NCBI GenBank assembly: GCA_902517815.1
Contig: CABYED010000005.1
Coordinates: 31,794 to 95,793 of the forward strand
Reading direction: 5' to 3'
Source of the DNA: an uncultured SAR116 cluster alpha proteobacterium
GTDB lineage: Bacteria; Pseudomonadota; Alphaproteobacteria; Puniceispirillales; Marisalimonadaceae
DNA length: 64,000 nucleotides
Part shown: piece after piece, positions 1 through 9,183 of the stretch
Layout: each line of letters starts with the position of its first letter
How positions within the stretch are numbered: position 1 is the stretch's first letter
Position numbers and translations under genes: made by a program
Notes under the pieces: model-generated
What the model was told of the DNA's origin: nothing
Database searches by the model: none
What the model saw: only the letters and a program-made list of their open reading frames with translations

Positions 1-296
1 TAGGAGTTTATATTTCCAGGTTAAAAATAATTAGCTGTCAAAACATTGAAATATCAAATGTTTGGTTGCCATCTATATCAAATATAGGTACAAGACCTAC
101 TGTCTCTGGAGATTCTATAAATTTAGAAACTCATATAATTGATTTTAAAAACAACGCTGAGACAAATTTGTATGGAAAAAGAATAAATGTGGAACTTATT
201 GAATTTTTACGACCTGAAAAAAAATTTAATTCTTTATTAGAACTGCAAAAACAAATCAAGGTCGATACTAAAAAAGCATTTGAATTTCATAAATAA
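1..296 (+). CDS. ribF: Bifunctional riboflavin kinase/FAD synthetase, C-terminal fragment
   Basis: The 5' end lies outside the window; the open frame runs from base 3 to the TAA at 294-296. The visible part is the riboflavin kinase domain, which phosphorylates riboflavin to FMN. Recognisable family signatures are the GVY start of a kinase strand, the SNIGTRPTV segment that holds the conserved N-x-G-x-R-P-T motif, and LYGKRINVELIEFLRPEKKF near the C-terminus. It is followed 43 bp later by ileS, the usual alphaproteobacterial order ribF-ileS-lspA. Start and adenylyltransferase domain cannot be seen. Confidence 0.93.
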   Translation, partial: GVYISRLKIISCQNIEISNVWLPSISNIGTRPTVSGDSINLETHIIDFKNNAETNLYGKRINVELIEFLRPEKKFNSLLELQKQIKVDTKKAFEFHK

Positions 297-339
297 CAAA
301 ATAAGACATCAATAATTTGATTTATATAGAGACAATTTA

Positions 340-3114
340 ATGACTGATTACAAAGATACCGTTTATTTACCCAAAACTGATTTTTCAATGAGAGCTGGTC
401 TTCCAAATAAAGAACCACAAATATTAAAATTATGGGAAAAAATTAACCTTTTTAAAAAATTAAGGGAGCAAAGAAAAAATTCTGAGCCTTTTATACTTCA
501 TGATGGACCTCCATATGCAAATGGAAATTTGCACATAGGCCACGCTTTAAACAAAATAATTAAAGATGTAATAAATAGGTCTCAATCCATGCTTGGTAAG
601 AATGCAAACTTTGTTCCTGGATGGGATTGTCATGGATTACCGATTGAATGGAAAATAGAAGAAAATTATAGAAAAAAGAAAAAAAATAAAGATGACGTAC
701 CAATTGTAGAATTTAGAAAAGAATGTAGGGATTTTGCTGCAAAATGGATGGATGTTCAATCTGAAGAATTTCAAAGATTAGGTGTGTATGGTAACTGGGA
801 AGATCCTTATTCGACTATGAAGTTTGAATCTGAGGCAATCATAATGTCTGAAATAGGGAAATTCCTTATGAATGGTAGCCTGTATAGAGGAATTAAACCA
901 GTTATGTGGTCTCCTGTTGAAAAAACTGCTTTAGCAGAAGCTGAGATTGAATATCATGATCATATAAGCACTACTATTTTTGCAAGATTTCCAGTTGTCA
1001 AAACATCATTAGATATAATGAGCGATTTTGAAATTATAATTTGGACAACAACACCATGGACAATGCCAGGTAATAGAGCGGTAGCATATGGTAAAGATAT
1101 TGATTATTCACTTTTAGAAATTACTAGTGTAGGTGATAATTCTTTAGCAAAAATAGGTGATAAAATTATTATAGCTAAAGAATTAGTGGAAGATGTAATG
1201 AAAGAAATTTCTGTCTTAAGTTTTAATTCTACTAAAACTCTTAAGGGTAAAGATTTTAAAGGAACAGTTTTAGCACATCCGCTAAATAACAACGGTTATA
1301 AACATGAGGTTTTACTTTTAGAAGCTGACTTTGTGACAATTGATCAAGGTACTGGCTTTGTTCATATTGCTCCGGGTCATGGCGCAGACGATTTTGAACT
1401 TGGAAGAAAAAATAATTTGCAAATACCAGAAACTGTTTCAGATAATGGGATATTAAATAATGATTTACCTTTATTAGGAGGACTTCGTGTTTTAAAGGAT
1501 AATGAGATAATTGCTGATATTATGTCTGAACATAATGCCTTAATTGGAAGAGGAAAATTAAATCACTCGTATCCACACAGTTGGAGATCAAAAGCCCCAC
1601 TCGTTTTTAGAACAACACCTCAATGGTTTATTTCAATGACATCTAATAATTTAAGGGATACTTCTCTTAAAGCTTTGTCACAAACTGCTTTTTACCCGCC
1701 TCAGGGTCAAAATCGTCTTACAAAAATGATTGAAGATAGACCTGATTGGTGTATATCTAGGCAAAGAGCATGGGGAGTTCCTCTTGCAATATTTGTTAAT
1801 AAAAAAACTCAAGATCCGCTTCGTGATCAAGAAGTAATAGACAGAATTGTAAACGCCTTCAAGACAGATGGAGCAGATGCTTGGTTTCAAAAACCTTCTT
1901 CTTACTTTCTTGGATCAAAATATAATTCAGAAGATTATGAGGCAGTAACTGATATAGCAGATGTTTGGTTTGATTCTGGTTCTACCCATTCATTTGTTTT
2001 AGAGGAGAGGAATGATTTATTTTGGCCAGCTTCATTATATCTTGAAGGAACAGATCAACATAGAGGTTGGTTTCACTCTTCTTTACTAGAAAGTTGTGGG
2101 ACAAGAGGCCGTGCTCCATATGATGCAGTTTTAACTCATGGTTTTGTTTTAGACCAACAGGGGAGGAAGATGTCAAAATCTCTTGGTAATATTACTGCAC
2201 CACAAAAAGTAATTAATGAGTTTGGTGCAGATATTCTTCGTTTATGGGTGGTTGGCTCAGATTACTATGATGACCTTAGAATTGGAAAAGAAATTTTAAT
2301 AAGACACTCTGATCATTATAGAAGACTTAGAAATACTCTGAGATATCTACTGGGTGCATTAAACGAATTTGTTGAAGGAGAAAAAGTAAATTTTACTGAA
2401 ATGCCCGAATTAGAAAAATGGGTTCTTCACAAAGTTTCTGAATTAAGTGAAAAAATACACTATAACACAGAAAAGTTTAACCTTCATGATATTTACCTAG
2501 ATATTCACAACTTTTGTACCATTGATTTGTCAGCTTTCTACTTTGATATCAGGAAAGATACCTTGTACTGTGAAGATCCAAGCAGTATTGAGAGAAAATC
2601 ATGTAGAACTGTAATGGATATTTTATTTCAATCTTTAACTACATGGTTAGCACCAATTATTTGCTTTACCGCTGAGGAAGCGTGGCAGAGTAGATATCAA
2701 GATAGCGAAAATTCTGTTCATTTACAAACTTACTTCAAAGGTGACAAAAATTGGGAAAATGATAAACTTGGTAAGAAGTGGTCTGATATAAGAGAGTTAA
2801 GATCGATTGTTACAACATCTATAGAAGAGAAAAGAAAAGAAGGAATTTTAGGCTCTAGCCTACAAGCTAAAGTTTTAATAGAGGCAAATGAAGAATCTTT
2901 TAAAGTGTTAAAAGATGTAAACCTTACAGAAATTTTTATTTGTTCTGATGTAAAAATGGATTTAAACCAAAATTTATCGGAAGAAAAAATTAAGGTAAAA
3001 GTAGATTTGGCTTCAGGAGGAAAATGTATGAGATGTTGGAAAATAGTTCCAGAAGTAAAAGATAACATTGAAATTTGCAATAGATGTAAAAGCGTGCTTG
3101 AATTAATTAAATGA
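340..3114 (+). CDS. ileS: Isoleucyl-tRNA synthetase
   Basis: Class I aminoacyl-tRNA synthetase of 924 aa that charges tRNA-Ile. The HIGH-type motif is seen as PPYANGNLHIGHALNK (about residues 57-72) and the KMSKS loop is at residues 610-614. A large editing (CP1) domain lies between them. The C-terminus has a bacterial-type zinc finger with Cys896/Cys899 and Cys913/Cys916, so this is the zinc-containing bacterial form rather than the eukaryotic-like, mupirocin-resistant type. The stop overlaps the lspA start by 4 bp (ATGA), so the two are probably translationally coupled. Full length and intact. Confidence 0.98.
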   Translation: MTDYKDTVYLPKTDFSMRAGLPNKEPQILKLWEKINLFKKLREQRKNSEPFILHDGPPYANGNLHIGHALNKIIKDVINRSQSMLGKNANFVPGWDCHGLPIEWKIEENYRKKKKNKDDVPIVEFRKECRDFAAKWMDVQSEEFQRLGVYGNWEDPYSTMKFESEAIIMSEIGKFLMNGSLYRGIKPVMWSPVEKTALAEAEIEYHDHISTTIFARFPVVKTSLDIMSDFEIIIWTTTPWTMPGNRAVAYGKDIDYSLLEITSVGDNSLAKIGDKIIIAKELVEDVMKEISVLSFNSTKTLKGKDFKGTVLAHPLNNNGYKHEVLLLEADFVTIDQGTGFVHIAPGHGADDFELGRKNNLQIPETVSDNGILNNDLPLLGGLRVLKDNEIIADIMSEHNALIGRGKLNHSYPHSWRSKAPLVFRTTPQWFISMTSNNLRDTSLKALSQTAFYPPQGQNRLTKMIEDRPDWCISRQRAWGVPLAIFVNKKTQDPLRDQEVIDRIVNAFKTDGADAWFQKPSSYFLGSKYNSEDYEAVTDIADVWFDSGSTHSFVLEERNDLFWPASLYLEGTDQHRGWFHSSLLESCGTRGRAPYDAVLTHGFVLDQQGRKMSKSLGNITAPQKVINEFGADILRLWVVGSDYYDDLRIGKEILIRHSDHYRRLRNTLRYLLGALNEFVEGEKVNFTEMPELEKWVLHKVSELSEKIHYNTEKFNLHDIYLDIHNFCTIDLSAFYFDIRKDTLYCEDPSSIERKSCRTVMDILFQSLTTWLAPIICFTAEEAWQSRYQDSENSVHLQTYFKGDKNWENDKLGKKWSDIRELRSIVTTSIEEKRKEGILGSSLQAKVLIEANEESFKVLKDVNLTEIFICSDVKMDLNQNLSEEKIKVKVDLASGGKCMRCWKIVPEVKDNIEICNRCKSVLELIK

Positions 3115-3599
3115 AAAAAAATTATGGTATTTTTAATCTTCTTTTGATTTTTTTGGTTTTTATATATTTTGATTATGTTTCAAAATTATGGGCCATTGAA
3201 AATCTGTTTATTAAATATCAGTCTATTGAATTGACATCTTTTTTATCAATGACACCAGTATGGAATAGTGGAATTTCTTTTGGTTTTTTTCAAGATTCAG
3301 GTAAAATAGGACGTTACGGTTTCACTATTTTTGCTTTTCTAGTGAGTATTTGGTTAATTTATTCTTCATTTAAACTACCTCGATATTCATCCCTCGGATT
3401 TATTCTTATTGCTAGTGGGGCTATTGGTAACGCAATTGATCGAATTATTTATGGAAAGGTAGTAGATTTCATAGATTTTCATATTGAAGATTTACACTGG
3501 CCAGCATTTAATCTTGCTGATACAATAATATTTGTTGGTGCAACTTTGTTTATTTATAATCAATTTTTTACTATTGAGAGAACTTTTTATGAAAATTAA
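3111..3599 (+). CDS. lspA: Lipoprotein signal peptidase (signal peptidase II)
   Basis: Inner-membrane aspartyl protease of 162 aa that cleaves the signal peptide of prolipoproteins after lipid attachment. Four hydrophobic segments fit the family fold. The two catalytic aspartates are seen in GKVVDFIDF (Asp119) and FNLADT (Asp137), with the accompanying NAIDR motif at 107-111. It overlaps ileS by 4 bp upstream and the following lipoprotein gene by 11 bp downstream. Its immediate neighbour encodes a predicted substrate with a lipobox. Confidence 0.96.
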   Translation: MKKNYGIFNLLLIFLVFIYFDYVSKLWAIENLFIKYQSIELTSFLSMTPVWNSGISFGFFQDSGKIGRYGFTIFAFLVSIWLIYSSFKLPRYSSLGFILIASGAIGNAIDRIIYGKVVDFIDFHIEDLHWPAFNLADTIIFVGATLFIYNQFFTIERTFYEN

Positions 3600-4107
3600 A
3601 TTTCTTCTATTTTTTGTTTTTTTGATACCTGTAGGGATTTTATCAAGTTGCTCAGATTTTAGAAAAGTGGTTGGCAAAGAAGTAGTTATTCCTGACGAAT
3701 TTTCTGTAGCAGTAACACCTTCTCTTATAATTCCTCCAGGTTACGAAATAGATCCAAAGACTATTAAAAACAATGACTTATATAAGACCAATGATAATTT
3801 TAATCTAAAAGAAGAGATTAATATGAATGATAAAAAAGAAGTTAATAGTTTTAGTGAAATATTTGAAACAAAAAATGTTCCAAAAGATATAAGAAATTTA
3901 GTTGACGAAGAAACACTTGGCATTTCTTTAAGTGAAAGAACAGGAATAGATATTTTATTTGGAAACATCCCTAAAACAGGTGTGTTAATTGATCCCAAAA
4001 AAGAAGCCATAAGAATTAAGAAAAATAAATTATCAAAACAGGATATCAATTCAAACCCCTCTCCTGCAGTTGATATAAACTCAGGAAAGCCTTTGCTAAT
4101 AAAATAA
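3589..4107 (+). CDS. DUF3035/BamF-like outer-membrane lipoprotein
   Basis: A lipoprotein of 172 aa. I chose the ATG at 3589 because it gives a clean signal peptide, MKIKFLLFFVFLIPVGILSSC, with a lipobox ending LSSC; a longer frame starts at 3532 but buries this signal. The mature N-terminus has a PDEFSVAVTPSLIIPPGYEI stretch typical of DUF3035 proteins, which are found between lspA and mutL in Alphaproteobacteria and have been proposed as BamF, a subunit of the outer-membrane beta-barrel assembly complex with a BamC-like motif. The rest is low-complexity and charged. Family assignment rests on the proline-rich motif and the location; the BamF role is inferred. Confidence 0.75.
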   Translation: MKIKFLLFFVFLIPVGILSSCSDFRKVVGKEVVIPDEFSVAVTPSLIIPPGYEIDPKTIKNNDLYKTNDNFNLKEEINMNDKKEVNSFSEIFETKNVPKDIRNLVDEETLGISLSERTGIDILFGNIPKTGVLIDPKKEAIRIKKNKLSKQDINSNPSPAVDINSGKPLLIK

Positions 4108-4120
4108 TTAGGTAATAAAT

Positions 4121-5917
4121 ATGGAAATTAGAAGGCTTCCACAAAATCTTATTAACCAGATAGCTGCTGGTGAAGTTGTAGAAAGACCTTCATCTGCTTT
4201 AAAAGAATTAATTGAAAATTCTTTAGATGCAAATGCGACCCAAATAGATATTATTATAGAAAATGGTGGCAAAAATTTAATTTCGGTATCAGACAATGGT
4301 ATTGGAATTCAGAAAGATCAAATTCCTCTAGCGATTGAAAGGCATGCAACATCAAAATTGCCTGACAACACTCTTAATAAGATAGAATATTTGGGTTTTA
4401 GAGGAGAAGCACTTCCTTCAATTGCTGCAGTTAGTGAATTAAATCTGCAGTCAAAATATATTGATTCAAACCAAGCTTGGTCACTAGATGTTTTTGCAGG
4501 GGATTTTAAAGAGGTTTATCCTTCATCTCTAGAAACAGGTACCAAGGTCTCCATAAAAAAACTTTTTTTTGCAACTCCAGCAAGATTGAAATTTTTAAAA
4601 TCTTCTCAAGTTGAAAAAAGTTACTGTCACCAAATCATCCTAAAGATGGCTTTAGTAAATCCAATTGTTGGTTTTAGTTTTAAAGCTGATGGTCGTGAAT
4701 TGTTAAGTATTAAACCTGAAAACGAATTAGATGCATTATATCTTAATAGGATAAGAAATTTAATGGGGACAAGTTTTGCTGATGAAGCAATAAAAATTGA
4801 AAATTTAAAGCAAATCACAGATACAAAATTTCTAAAAATTCAAGGTTTAATTGGTCTGCCAACATTAAACAAATCAAATTACAATCAACAACACTTATTT
4901 ATAAATGGGAGATCTATACAAGATAGAAATCTTTCAGGTGCAATAAGATCAGCTTATAGAGACACACTTCCCAAGGGAAGATTCCCAGTTTTTTGTTTAT
5001 TTATTGACGTGCCAACCGATTTTATTGATGTCAATGTTCATCCTGGAAAAACTGAAGTGAGATTTCAAGATAGTGCTTTAGTTAGAAGTTTATTAGTTGG
5101 GTCAATAAGCCAAGAATTAAATTCTAATTTTTTTCAAACCTCGAATGAAATCTCTAAAAAAACAATTGAAAGATTTACTATGAATGAAAGATTAAATAAT
5201 AGTAAATTTTCTAATTTGAACAACAATGAGTACGAGAAGCAATCATTTTTCAATAATATTGATGTTCAGCCTTTTAAAAAAGCTCTTAAACAAGATGATT
5301 GTGATAATTACACAATTCAGACTATCGAAAATGAGAGTTTTCCGTTAGGTGCTGCACTTGGGCAATTCAATAAAAATTATATTATATCTCAAAACTCTAA
5401 TGGTATTGTAATAATTGATCAACATGCTGCTCATGAAAGATTAACATTAGAAAAAATGAAACTTGCACGCCAGAATAAATCAATTGACAGACAGATTCTG
5501 TTGCTTCCAGAAGTTATTAATCTTGAGCCAGTTCCACTAGAAATAATAAAAGAAAATATTGAATTGTTAGCAGATATAGGTTTTGAAATAGAACCTTTTG
5601 GTGAAGGTGCTATAGTTGTAAGAGAAATCCCAGCATTGTTAGGAGATACTGACATTAAACAAATCATTATCGATTTAGGAGATGATCTGTCAGAAACTGG
5701 ACTTCCATCATCTTATCTTGCCAAAAGTGATCTTATATTAGGTAATATAGCGTGTCACAGATCAGTAAGGTCAGGACGTAATTTAAATCAGTTAGAAATG
5801 AATCAACTGCTAAGAGAAATGGAAAAAACACCAAATTCTGGACAATGTAATCATGGAAGACCGACCTCTATTAGCCTTTCACTTAAAGATATTGAGAGAT
5901 TATTTAATAGAACTTGA
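4121..5917 (+). CDS. mutL: DNA mismatch repair protein MutL
   Basis: GHKL ATPase of 598 aa that links MutS mismatch recognition to strand processing. N-terminal ATPase motifs are present: ELIENSLDANA with the catalytic Glu at residue 32, DNGIGI (58-63) and LGFRGEALPS (91-100). The C-terminal dimerisation domain carries the metal-dependent endonuclease motif DQHAAHERLTLE (433-444; pattern DQHA-x2-E-x4-E), plus ACHRSVRSG (about 544) and CNHGRP (576-581). This implies a nicking MutL of the MutH-independent type. The 3' end overlaps convergent rsmD by 18 bp. Confidence 0.97.
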   Translation: MEIRRLPQNLINQIAAGEVVERPSSALKELIENSLDANATQIDIIIENGGKNLISVSDNGIGIQKDQIPLAIERHATSKLPDNTLNKIEYLGFRGEALPSIAAVSELNLQSKYIDSNQAWSLDVFAGDFKEVYPSSLETGTKVSIKKLFFATPARLKFLKSSQVEKSYCHQIILKMALVNPIVGFSFKADGRELLSIKPENELDALYLNRIRNLMGTSFADEAIKIENLKQITDTKFLKIQGLIGLPTLNKSNYNQQHLFINGRSIQDRNLSGAIRSAYRDTLPKGRFPVFCLFIDVPTDFIDVNVHPGKTEVRFQDSALVRSLLVGSISQELNSNFFQTSNEISKKTIERFTMNERLNNSKFSNLNNNEYEKQSFFNNIDVQPFKKALKQDDCDNYTIQTIENESFPLGAALGQFNKNYIISQNSNGIVIIDQHAAHERLTLEKMKLARQNKSIDRQILLLPEVINLEPVPLEIIKENIELLADIGFEIEPFGEGAIVVREIPALLGDTDIKQIIIDLGDDLSETGLPSSYLAKSDLILGNIACHRSVRSGRNLNQLEMNQLLREMEKTPNSGQCNHGRPTSISLSLKDIERLFNRT

Positions 5918-6481
5918 ACTTAATAACTTTAAGATAGTTAATTTTGAATTTCCGTACATTTTTACATCTAAAATTTGATAACCATCATAATTGAATGTTT
6001 CTGTTTTACTATTCTCAGCAAAAATATAACTATCATGATTTATTAGATTAAATTCTTTTAATTTAAATAAACATTTTTCTGTAATATTTGTATTGTATGG
6101 AGGGTCCATTAAAACTATTTGAAAAATCTTCTTAATATTTTTTAATGCTTTTGTTGCCTCACCTTTAATAATTTTAATATTATTATCAATTTGTTCATCA
6201 AACTTTAACTTTAATATGTTTTTATTGACTAAGTTTATAGATCTATGATCTATATCGATAAAGTAAACTGAAATTGCTCCTCTCGATAAGGCCTCAATTC
6301 CTAATGATCCACTTCCGCTACAAATGTCAAGAACATTACAACTTTCAATATTTATCATATATTTATTTGAAGTAATAATTGAAAAAATAGATTCTTTTAA
6401 TCTATCAGACGTTGGCCTAATTTTAGAACCATCTGGCGATATAAGTTTTAAACCTTTGTATTTGCCACCTATTATTCTCAT
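5900..6481 (-). CDS. rsmD: 16S rRNA (guanine966-N2)-methyltransferase RsmD
   Basis: SAM-dependent methyltransferase of 193 aa for a guanine in the 30S head. The start MRIIGGKYKGLKL is the standard RsmD N-terminus. The SAM-binding loop is VLDICSGSGSLGIEALSRGA and the catalytic motif is DPPYN, typical of N2-guanine and N6-adenine methylases. It lies 22 bp after rluB on the same strand, a common alphaproteobacterial pair, and runs head-on into the mutL end. Confidence 0.94.
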   Translation of the reverse strand: MRIIGGKYKGLKLISPDGSKIRPTSDRLKESIFSIITSNKYMINIESCNVLDICSGSGSLGIEALSRGAISVYFIDIDHRSINLVNKNILKLKFDEQIDNNIKIIKGEATKALKNIKKIFQIVLMDPPYNTNITEKCLFKLKEFNLINHDSYIFAENSKTETFNYDGYQILDVKMYGNSKLTILKLLSSSSIK

Positions 6482-6503
6482 AATATAATGTTAATTTATA
6501 AAA

Positions 6504-7274
6504 TTATTTTCTATTTTTGTTAATTATTTTCGAAAATCCTAATTGATCATTAAGGATTTTGTTTTTAACTTCTTCTATCTCCCCAGAAGCCAGATTTTTA
6601 ATTTGAAAAGGTCCAAAGGATACTCTAATTAGACGATTAACATTATATCCAAGATAATTCATTACTCTTCTAACTTCTCTATTTTTCCCTTCTCTTATAC
6701 CCAAAGTAAGCCAGGCATTACTACCTCGTTGCTTGTCTAATTTAGCATCTATTTTACCATATCTAATTCCATCTATCGTGATACCATTTTTTAGTAATTC
6801 AAGATCTTTTTTTATCACATAACCATGGACTCTAACTCTATATTTTCGAAGCCAGCCAGTCGATGGTAATTCAAGTTTTCTTGCTAAATCACCGTCATTA
6901 GTAAGCAATAATAAACCTTCTGAGTCCATATCTAAACGACCAATAGAAATAAACCTAGTATCTAATTTTTCCTTTAAATGATCAAAAATTGTAGGTCTGC
7001 CTTCTGGATCATTGTTTGTTACTAAATATCCTCTTTGTTTATTGTAAAGCCACAATTTAGTTGCAATCTTTGTTGGTAAAGGCTGATTATTTACCTCGAT
7101 TTGATCAGTTGAAGTGACATTTACACCACATTCTAATAATATTTTATTATTAACTTTTACATTACCGCTTATAATTAAACGTTCAGCTTCTCTTCTAGAA
7201 CATAAACCTGATCTAGCTATGACCTTTGCTATTCTATTGGTCTTTGTGTTAGATGATTCAATTTCTGGTTTCAT
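6504..7274 (-). CDS. rluB: 23S rRNA pseudouridine synthase, RluB/RsuA family
   Basis: 256 aa with an N-terminal S4 RNA-binding domain (IAKVIARSGLCSRREAERLI) followed by the RsuA-type catalytic core. The catalytic Asp lies in SIGRLDMDSEGLLLLTNDGD, and the C-terminal REGKNREVRRVM segment is family-typical. Most likely it modifies U2605-type positions in 23S rRNA (RluB); related RluE/F or RsuA activities cannot be excluded from motifs alone. It heads the rluB-rsmD pair; a 106-bp divergent gap separates it from tadA. Confidence 0.9.
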   Translation of the reverse strand: MKPEIESSNTKTNRIAKVIARSGLCSRREAERLIISGNVKVNNKILLECGVNVTSTDQIEVNNQPLPTKIATKLWLYNKQRGYLVTNNDPEGRPTIFDHLKEKLDTRFISIGRLDMDSEGLLLLTNDGDLARKLELPSTGWLRKYRVRVHGYVIKKDLELLKNGITIDGIRYGKIDAKLDKQRGSNAWLTLGIREGKNREVRRVMNYLGYNVNRLIRVSFGPFQIKNLASGEIEEVKNKILNDQLGFSKIINKNRK

Positions 7275-7380
7275 GTTTCAGATAGTTTTGGAATATATTT
7301 TTTTGTGAATTATTTTCATATTTCTGTATTATAGGTTTTAATTAGTATTAGCAACATTACTAATAACAAGGGCAAAGAAT

Positions 7381-7833
7381 TTGGTTTATCAAATTGATTA
7401 TATGGAATTAGCAATAAATGAAGCTATTAAAGCAAAAAATAAACAAGAAGTTCCTGTTGGTGCAATTATAGTAGATAAAAAAGGTAAAGTTATAGCTAAG
7501 GCACATAACTTAGTAGAAACTAGAAATGATGCGACAAGCCACGCAGAAAAGCTAGTGATAGAAAAAGCTCTTAAAATTACAGGAAACAGATATTTAAATA
7601 ATTATGATATTTGGGTTACTTTAGAACCTTGCATAATGTGTGCAAGTATTATTGAGAAAACAAGAATAAGACGTTTATATTATGGTGCAGAAGATAAAAA
7701 AGGTGGGGCTATTGATAATGGAGTTAGAATGTTCTCAAATTACACATCTAAAGCCAAATTAGAAGTCTACTCAGGATTTTCTGCAAATAAGTCCCAAAAA
7801 TTAATAAAAGAATTTTTTAAAGAAATAAGATAA
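7381..7833 (+). CDS. tadA: tRNA-specific adenosine deaminase (A34 to I34)
   Basis: Zinc deaminase of 150 aa. The zinc site is complete: HAE (His54/Glu56) and PCIMC (Cys84, Cys87), with VPVGAIIV and a C-terminal tail expected for TadA. It converts the wobble adenosine of tRNA-Arg(ACG) to inosine. The TTG at 7381 is preceded by AAGG at 7369-7372 with good spacing; an ATG at 7402 (MELAINEA) is the alternative and still leaves the fold intact. A guanine or cytosine deaminase is less likely given the location beside rluB-rsmD. Confidence 0.92.
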   Translation: MVYQIDYMELAINEAIKAKNKQEVPVGAIIVDKKGKVIAKAHNLVETRNDATSHAEKLVIEKALKITGNRYLNNYDIWVTLEPCIMCASIIEKTRIRRLYYGAEDKKGGAIDNGVRMFSNYTSKAKLEVYSGFSANKSQKLIKEFFKEIR

Positions 7834-7835
7834 TT

Positions 7836-9098
7836 TTAAAGTTTACCAATATCTTTCCTATAAAAACCTTTTTCCCAATTTATAGCTTCTACAACATCAT
7901 ATGCTTTTTTCCTGCAATCTTGTATATTGTCTCCAATAGATGTTATTGATAAAACTCTTCCACCATTTGAAATAAGATTTTCGTTTTTATCTTTGGAAGT
8001 TCCTGAATGGAACACAGATATTTCATTTCTGTCATTAAAATTTTTAAGCGATGGTAATAAAACTCCTTTTTCAAATTCACCAGGATATCCCTTACTTGCT
8101 ATTACAACAGTAATTGCATTTTGCGGAATTAAATCAATAGTCATATTCTTAAGATTTTTCTTAATTGTTTTTTGAACAATACTTACCAAATCTGTATTTA
8201 AACGTGGGAGCACAACTTGTGTCTCAGGATCTCCAAATCTGCAATTAAATTCAATTACCTTGGGGCCCTTTTCTGTAATCATTACTCCAGCATATAAAAT
8301 CCCCTCATAAGGATGTCCCTCTAGTTTCATACCATTAATTGTAGGTGAAATAATATTATTAAATATTTCTTTATTTAAATTTTGATTTAATGCAGGAGCA
8401 GGAGAAATAGCTCCCATGCCACCAGTATTTGGTCCCTCATCATTATCATAGGCCCTTTTGTGATCTTGAGCCGTTCCAATTAAAACCGCATTATGCCCAT
8501 CTGAAACTGCAAAAACACTTGCTTCAATACCATTTATTCTTTCTTCTATTAAAATCGAATTTCCTGCATCACCAAACTTATTTTTTTCTAACATTTCTCT
8601 TGATGCGATTATTGCTTGATCCACTGTGTCACAAACAACAACGCCTTTTCCAGCGGCAAGGCCATCAGCTTTTACAACGCAATATCCTTTTAAAAGATCA
8701 ATTTGCTTTTTTGCAGTATCTACATTGGTACAATATTTAAATTCTGGTTGTGGAATATTATGTCTTTTACAAAAATTTCTAGAAAAGGTTTTTGAACCCT
8801 CTAATTGAGCTGCTTTTTTTGAAGGCCCAAAAGCACTTATTCCTAATTTTGATAATTCATCTTTTAAACCCAGGACCAACGGTATTTCGGGGCCTATAAA
8901 AACGATATCTGCCTTAATATCTTGTGCTAACTTGCATTGCCCAGGTATATCGTCAGCGGCTATTGGATAGCATTCAGCAAATATTTCAATCCCAGGATTT
9001 CCTGGAGCAACAATTAATCTTTTTGTTAAAGGTGACTTTGATAAAGTTGCAGCAATAGCATGTTCTCTACCACCTCCACCTACTACTAAAATATTCAT
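7836..9098 (-). CDS. purD: Phosphoribosylamine-glycine ligase
   Basis: ATP-grasp enzyme of 420 aa catalysing the second step of purine synthesis (PRA + glycine + ATP to GAR). I prefer the ATG at 9098, giving MNILVVGGGGREHA, the canonical N-terminus, over the upstream start at 9143, which adds 15 unrelated residues. Family motifs include IVAPGNPGIE, FGPSKKAAQLEGSK, VKADGLAAGKGVVV, YDNDEGPNTGGMGA and EFNCRFGDPETQ. It is divergent from xseA across an 85-bp gap and ends 2 bp from tadA. Confidence 0.97.
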   Translation of the reverse strand: MNILVVGGGGREHAIAATLSKSPLTKRLIVAPGNPGIEIFAECYPIAADDIPGQCKLAQDIKADIVFIGPEIPLVLGLKDELSKLGISAFGPSKKAAQLEGSKTFSRNFCKRHNIPQPEFKYCTNVDTAKKQIDLLKGYCVVKADGLAAGKGVVVCDTVDQAIIASREMLEKNKFGDAGNSILIEERINGIEASVFAVSDGHNAVLIGTAQDHKRAYDNDEGPNTGGMGAISPAPALNQNLNKEIFNNIISPTINGMKLEGHPYEGILYAGVMITEKGPKVIEFNCRFGDPETQVVLPRLNTDLVSIVQKTIKKNLKNMTIDLIPQNAITVVIASKGYPGEFEKGVLLPSLKNFNDRNEISVFHSGTSKDKNENLISNGGRVLSITSIGDNIQDCRKKAYDVVEAINWEKGFYRKDIGKL

Positions 9099-9183
9099 GA
9101 ATATATTACTCCAAAAGACTTTAGATTTTCTGAAATATGCCATACTATTTATTCATGATAAATAAAAATCTTAGTGAAATCTT

